From positions 62,001 through 126,000 of the forward strand of contig NZ_JACHFG010000002.1 of NCBI RefSeq assembly GCF_014201775.1: a DNA stretch of 64,000 nucleotides, given 5' to 3'. Below the pieces are notes generated by a model. The model ran no database searches. It was given only the letters and a program-made list of their open reading frames with translations, and was not told where the DNA came from. The stretch is from Borreliella yangtzensis (GTDB taxonomy: Bacteria; Spirochaetota; Spirochaetia; Borreliales; Borreliaceae). Positions 60,656 through 64,000 of this stretch are shown piece by piece (within the stretch, counting starts at the first letter, position 1; each line of letters opens with the position of its first letter). Position numbers and translations under genes: made by a program.

Positions 60656-61711
60656 ATGTTTTACCTTTTAGGTTTGCGGTTGCTCAAATATATTACCTTT
60701 AGAATGGCTTATGCTACAATTTTTGCATTTTTACTTTCTTTGGTTGTAGGTCCCTATATTATTTTAAGGTTAAAAAAATTAAGAGCTGATCAGATTTTAA
60801 GAGAAGATGGTCCTAAAAGGCATTTAAGTGAAAAAACAGGAATTCCTACTATGGGGGGCATTCTTATTTTTTTTTCTGTTTTTATATCTTTAGTGTTTTG
60901 GAGTAACATTTTAAATGTTTATTTTTTGATTATGGTTTTTGTTATGCTTGGATTTGCTTTTTTGGGATTTATAGACGATTTTTTGAAAATCAAAAAGAAA
61001 ACTTCAGATGGACTTAAAGCTCGATTTAAGGTTTATGGGCAAATGATATTTTCTTTTATTTCTGTTGGCATTCTGTATTATTTTGGAGGTGAACATGTTA
61101 GTATAATCTATTTTCCTTTTATTAAATCTTTTCAAATAGATTTGGGGGTGTTTTACATTCCTTTTGGCATGTTTATTTTAATTTCTGCTTCTAATTCTTT
61201 TAATTTAACAGATGGGCTTGATGGGCTTGCAATTGGATTAAGTATAGTTATAACAGGAGCTTTAATAATAATCGCCTATCTTACAAGCAGGGCTGATTTT
61301 GCTGCTTATTTGCATATTCCAAATATTAAAGGCTCTGAAGAGCTTGTAATATTTCTTGGAGCTTTGCTTGGGGGTAGTTTTGGATTTTTATGGTTTAATG
61401 CCTATCCTGCTAAAATTATGATGGGAGATACGGGTAGTCTGGCTCTGGGTGCCATTCTTGGAATGGCATCTTTGATTTTAAAAAGCGAAATACTTTTTTC
61501 AATTCTTGCAGGTGTTTTTATTATTGAAACTATGTCTGTAATTATTCAAGTCATGGTTTACAAAAAGACTAAAAAAAGAGTATTTAAAATGGCTCCCCTT
61601 CATCATCATTTTGAAGAGCTTGGGTGGTCTGAGATGCAAGTTGTTATTAGATTTTGGATAATAGGATTAATATTTGCTATACTTGCTTTAAGTACGATAA
61701 AAATCAGATAA
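60656..61711 (+). CDS. mraY: Phospho-MurNAc-pentapeptide transferase
   Basis: A polytopic enzyme that makes lipid I from UDP-MurNAc-pentapeptide and undecaprenyl phosphate. It has 351 residues and about ten membrane segments: KTGIPTMGGILIF (about 60), FLGFIDDFLKIKKKTSDGL (about 105, catalytic Asp pair), SNSFNLTDGLDGLAIG (about 179, third Asp), MGDTGSLALGAILG (about 260) and MAPLHHHFEELGWSE (about 311). It lies 17 bases after murF and 6 before ftsW. Confidence 0.97.
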   Translation: MFYLLGLRLLKYITFRMAYATIFAFLLSLVVGPYIILRLKKLRADQILREDGPKRHLSEKTGIPTMGGILIFFSVFISLVFWSNILNVYFLIMVFVMLGFAFLGFIDDFLKIKKKTSDGLKARFKVYGQMIFSFISVGILYYFGGEHVSIIYFPFIKSFQIDLGVFYIPFGMFILISASNSFNLTDGLDGLAIGLSIVITGALIIIAYLTSRADFAAYLHIPNIKGSEELVIFLGALLGGSFGFLWFNAYPAKIMMGDTGSLALGAILGMASLILKSEILFSILAGVFIIETMSVIIQVMVYKKTKKRVFKMAPLHHHFEELGWSEMQVVIRFWIIGLIFAILALSTIKIR

Positions 61712-61717
61712 TTTATT

Positions 61718-62812
61718 ATGTTTATAGAGATAAATTCACTTAGGATATGTTATTTGCTTGTTTTGCTATTGTTAGTAGCCTATGGCCTTGTAGTTTTTTA
61801 TACTTCTTCCTTTTTCCTAAGCTTAGAGCTGACAGGTAATCCAAATTTTTTATTTTTTACAAGACTTAGTTATCTTTTCTTGAGCTTTATAGTTTTCCTT
61901 GTTTTTGAGAGAATCCCCTTAAATTTTTTAAAAAAATCAATATTTCCTGTAATGATTATAACTCTTTTTTTAATTTTGGCAACTTTTTTAGCTCCAAGTA
62001 TTTCTGGAGCTAAAAGATGGATATTCTTTCAAGGTATTAGTATTCAACCTTCTGAGATTTTTAAAATATCTTTTACTGTTTATCTTTCTTCCTATTTGAG
62101 TAAGTTTGATCTAATAAAAAACAATGGTATTTCATATTGGTTAAAACCAATGTTTATTTTTTCAATTTTTTGGGTGTTAATAATTTTGCAAAATGATTAT
62201 TCAACAGCTATTTATTTTGCTATTCTTTTTTTTATTGTTTTGTTTGTTTCTAACATGGCATTTAGTTATGTTTTTGCTATTGTAATTACTTTTTTACCAG
62301 TTTCTGCTATATTTTTAATGCTTGAGCCTTATAGGGTTTCTAGAATTTTTGCCTTTCTCAATCCTTACGACGATCCTTCTGGCAAAGGTTACCAAATAAT
62401 ATCATCTCTTAATGCTTTAAAAAGCGGGGGAATTTTGGGCAAGGGTTTGGGAATGGGAGAGGTAAAACTTGGAAAGCTGCCAGAGGCTAATTCTGATTTT
62501 ATTTTTTCAGTTCTTGGAGAGGAATTGGGATTTTTAGGTGTTTTGTTTGCTATAAGCTTATTTTTTTTGTTTTTTTACTTTGGTTACTTTATAGCTATTC
62601 ATTCTGATAATAGATTTAAATTTTTTCTTGCATTTATTTCAAGTCTTGCAATTTTTCTTCAAAGTATAATGAATATTTTAATTGCAATTGGTCTTTTGCC
62701 TCCCACTGGGATTAATTTGCCGTTTTTTTCATCTGGAGGATCTTCTATTATTGTTACCATGGCGCTTTCTGGTCTTATTTCGAATGTTGCAAAAAACTTA
62801 AGTAATAATTGA
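61718..62812 (+). CDS. ftsW: Cell-division SEDS protein FtsW
   Basis: A SEDS-family glycan polymerase of the divisome, 364 residues with ten membrane segments. Motifs: ISGAKRWIFFQGISIQPSEIFKISF (about 88-112, family GAxRWIxxxxxxxQPSEIxK), FLNPYDDPSGKGYQIISSLNALKSGG (about 209), KLGKLPEANSDFIFSVLGEELGFLG (about 247) and LPPTGINLPFFSSGGSS (about 327). The catalytic Asp of the large loop fits ANSDFIFSV or the nearby region. RodA is the alternative, but the position between mraY and ftsQ favours FtsW. It has GATAATTTATTATG context with no strong ribosome site. Confidence 0.94.
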   Translation: MFIEINSLRICYLLVLLLLVAYGLVVFYTSSFFLSLELTGNPNFLFFTRLSYLFLSFIVFLVFERIPLNFLKKSIFPVMIITLFLILATFLAPSISGAKRWIFFQGISIQPSEIFKISFTVYLSSYLSKFDLIKNNGISYWLKPMFIFSIFWVLIILQNDYSTAIYFAILFFIVLFVSNMAFSYVFAIVITFLPVSAIFLMLEPYRVSRIFAFLNPYDDPSGKGYQIISSLNALKSGGILGKGLGMGEVKLGKLPEANSDFIFSVLGEELGFLGVLFAISLFFLFFYFGYFIAIHSDNRFKFFLAFISSLAIFLQSIMNILIAIGLLPPTGINLPFFSSGGSSIIVTMALSGLISNVAKNLSNN

Positions 62813-62846
62813 TAAATGTTTTTAGTAGTGTAAATCGGGTTAGTTT

Positions 62847-63590
62847 ATGATTTTTGAGAGAAAATTTTTAATTAAGTACATATATTTTTTGACGTCTTTA
62901 ATTTTTTTTGAAATAATAATTATTGTTTTTGCGTCTCCTTATTTTTTGATTAGATATATTAGTATTAATAATGATATATCTTTTTCCAAAGAGGATATAA
63001 TCAGAATTTCAGGAATTAAACCTAATACATACTATCACAATGCTAATGTTAGAGTATATGAGGAAAATCTTAAAAGAGATTTAAGGATAAAGAATGCTAA
63101 AGTTGATCTTAAGTTTCCTAACAAAATTAACATTAAAATAGAGAAAAGAATACCTGTTGCTGTTGCTTTAGAAAACGCAAATGGTAATATTACTTATTAT
63201 TGTATTGCATCAGATGGTGTAATTTTGGAAAAAAGCAAGTATTTAACCTACGATTTACCTATAATTAGCGGATTAGTTTTGAATGACAATAATGTAGGAG
63301 ATTTTCTAGAGGATAGAATGCTTAATGTTGTAAGAGGCCTTGATTATCTTAAAATAAATCAAAAATATTTGTATAATTTAATATCAGAGATCAATTTTTT
63401 AAAATTGAATTTCTATGATTACAATGTAATTTTGTATATTAAAAGTATATATAATAAAATATTGATAACAGTTGATATGGATTTAATGGATGTAATGCAT
63501 AAAGTGTTTCTTGCAATTGATTTGCTCAAAGGAAAAACCAACGTTATAGATTTAAGAAGTGGTGATATCATTTTGTTAGGAGAAGGTTAG
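62847..63590 (+). CDS. ftsQ: Cell-division protein FtsQ/DivIB
   Basis: A 247-residue single-pass divisome protein. Cytoplasmic start MIFERKFLIKYIY, membrane segment (about 12-34), then a POTRA domain (about 38-105: YISINNDISFSKEDIIRISG, VYEENLKRDLRIKNAKVDLKFPNKINIKIEKRIPVA) and a beta domain with PIISGLVLND (about 143). FtsQ links FtsL/FtsB-type proteins to the rest of the divisome. It is 34 bases after ftsW and its last base overlaps the ftsA GTG. Confidence 0.88.
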   Translation: MIFERKFLIKYIYFLTSLIFFEIIIIVFASPYFLIRYISINNDISFSKEDIIRISGIKPNTYYHNANVRVYEENLKRDLRIKNAKVDLKFPNKINIKIEKRIPVAVALENANGNITYYCIASDGVILEKSKYLTYDLPIISGLVLNDNNVGDFLEDRMLNVVRGLDYLKINQKYLYNLISEINFLKLNFYDYNVILYIKSIYNKILITVDMDLMDVMHKVFLAIDLLKGKTNVIDLRSGDIILLGEG

Positions 63591-64000
63591 TGTCTAGGAA
63601 TTTGATAGTAGGTTTGGATGTTGGAACTTCAAAAATTTGTACTGTTGTTGCTGAGGTAAATTTAAATGATCAATTAGAAATAGTTGGAATAGGCACTAGT
63701 ATATCAAGGGGAGTTAGGAAGGGAGTTTTAATAAATATTGAGGCGGCTCTTGATTCAATATCTAATTCTATTGAGGCTGCAGAGCTCATCTCAGGATGTG
63801 ATATTACATCTCTTTCAGTTTCTATGTCTGGAAGTAGTGTTGAAGGAACTAATTCTCGTGGTGTTGTTGCAATAAATTCAAAAACAAGAGAGATTAACGA
63901 AGAAGATGTTGAAAGAGTGATTGAAGCAGCAAAAGCAATTGTAATTCCAATGGATAGAGAAATTCTTCATGTTGTTCCTCAAGAGTTTATTGTGGATGGA
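63590..64000 (+). CDS. ftsA: Cell-division protein FtsA, 3' end cut by window
   Basis: The first 137 codons of FtsA, the actin-like protein that ties FtsZ to the membrane. The start is GTG at 63590, sharing one base with the ftsQ stop, with AGGAG at 63578-63582. The opening SRNLIVGLDVGTSKICTVVAEV holds the phosphate-1 motif of the actin fold. GIGTSISRGVRKGVLINIEAALDSI (about 34-58) and VSMSGSSVEGTNSRGVV (about 80-96) match the family, including the 1C domain region that follows (INEEDVERVIEAAKAI). The nucleotide-binding rest and the membrane-targeting helix lie outside the window. Confidence 0.95.
   Translation, partial: MSRNLIVGLDVGTSKICTVVAEVNLNDQLEIVGIGTSISRGVRKGVLINIEAALDSISNSIEAAELISGCDITSLSVSMSGSSVEGTNSRGVVAINSKTREINEEDVERVIEAAKAIVIPMDREILHVVPQEFIVDG

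Overview
The window is a piece of a spirochaete chromosome, almost certainly Borrelia/Borreliella (Lyme or relapsing-fever group). The evidence is the very low GC, TTG and GTG starts, three tandem chromosomal oppA lipoprotein genes ahead of oppBCDF, a p26-type gene beside eno, a CarD-type LtpA regulator, a PAS/degenerate GGDEF/EAL phosphodiesterase of PdeA type, and a riboflavin-type (Rfu) ABC transporter. Gene order matches my memory of the B. burgdorferi interval from mgsA/pdeA to ftsA, read in reverse. Locus names such as BB0323 come from memory, not from a search. I see no prophage, insertion sequence, CRISPR array, tRNA or rRNA.

Layout. 1-4.9 kb (minus): mgsA (cut), pdeA, lgt, a MinD-like ATPase and a small membrane protein. 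4.9-11 kb (plus): ctp, rsmE, a WecG/TagA-like remnant, ltpA and two membrane proteins. 11-18 kb: a lipoprotein, a DUF5312-like protein, rpmB, then (minus) a MEMO-like remnant, pyk and an RqcH/NFACT protein. 18-27 kb (plus): lolA, rodZ, pcrA/uvrD, gatCAB, an aminotransferase-like remnant, rplM-rpsI. 27-38 kb: eno, p26 and the oligopeptide permease with oppA1, oppA2, oppA3 upstream of oppBCDF. 38.8-46.6 kb: a GPAT-type acyltransferase and envelope proteins (TPR, VWA, BamD-like, LysM lipoprotein, FecR-like). 47-51 kb: Rfu-type transporter. 51-55 kb: TPR protein, polyprenyl synthase, rlmE, cheW, nadK. 55-64 kb (plus): three uncharacterised genes, then the division/wall cluster rsmH-ftsL-murF-mraY-ftsW-ftsQ-ftsA (cut).

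No single multi-gene novel system stands out. The strongest unusual pattern is a set of short, conserved-looking genes that resemble well-known enzyme folds but lack the expected catalytic residues: WecG/TagA-like (7072-7665), MEMO-like (14109-14849), class III aminotransferase-like (25160-25969) and an M23/LytM-like secreted protein in the division cluster (57227-58063). The last could be a spirochaetal counterpart of the catalytically inactive LytM division factors EnvC/NlpD. Two translation oddities also stand out: a duplicated initiation region that creates a 13-codon upstream ORF coupled to the LysM lipoprotein gene (45241-45282), and a probable AUU start for the FecR-like secreted protein (45532).

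Several starts were moved from the longest possible frame: oppB to 32976, oppA1 to 38375, nadK to 54215, and the genes at 12108, 25160, 45532, 55367 and 56154.
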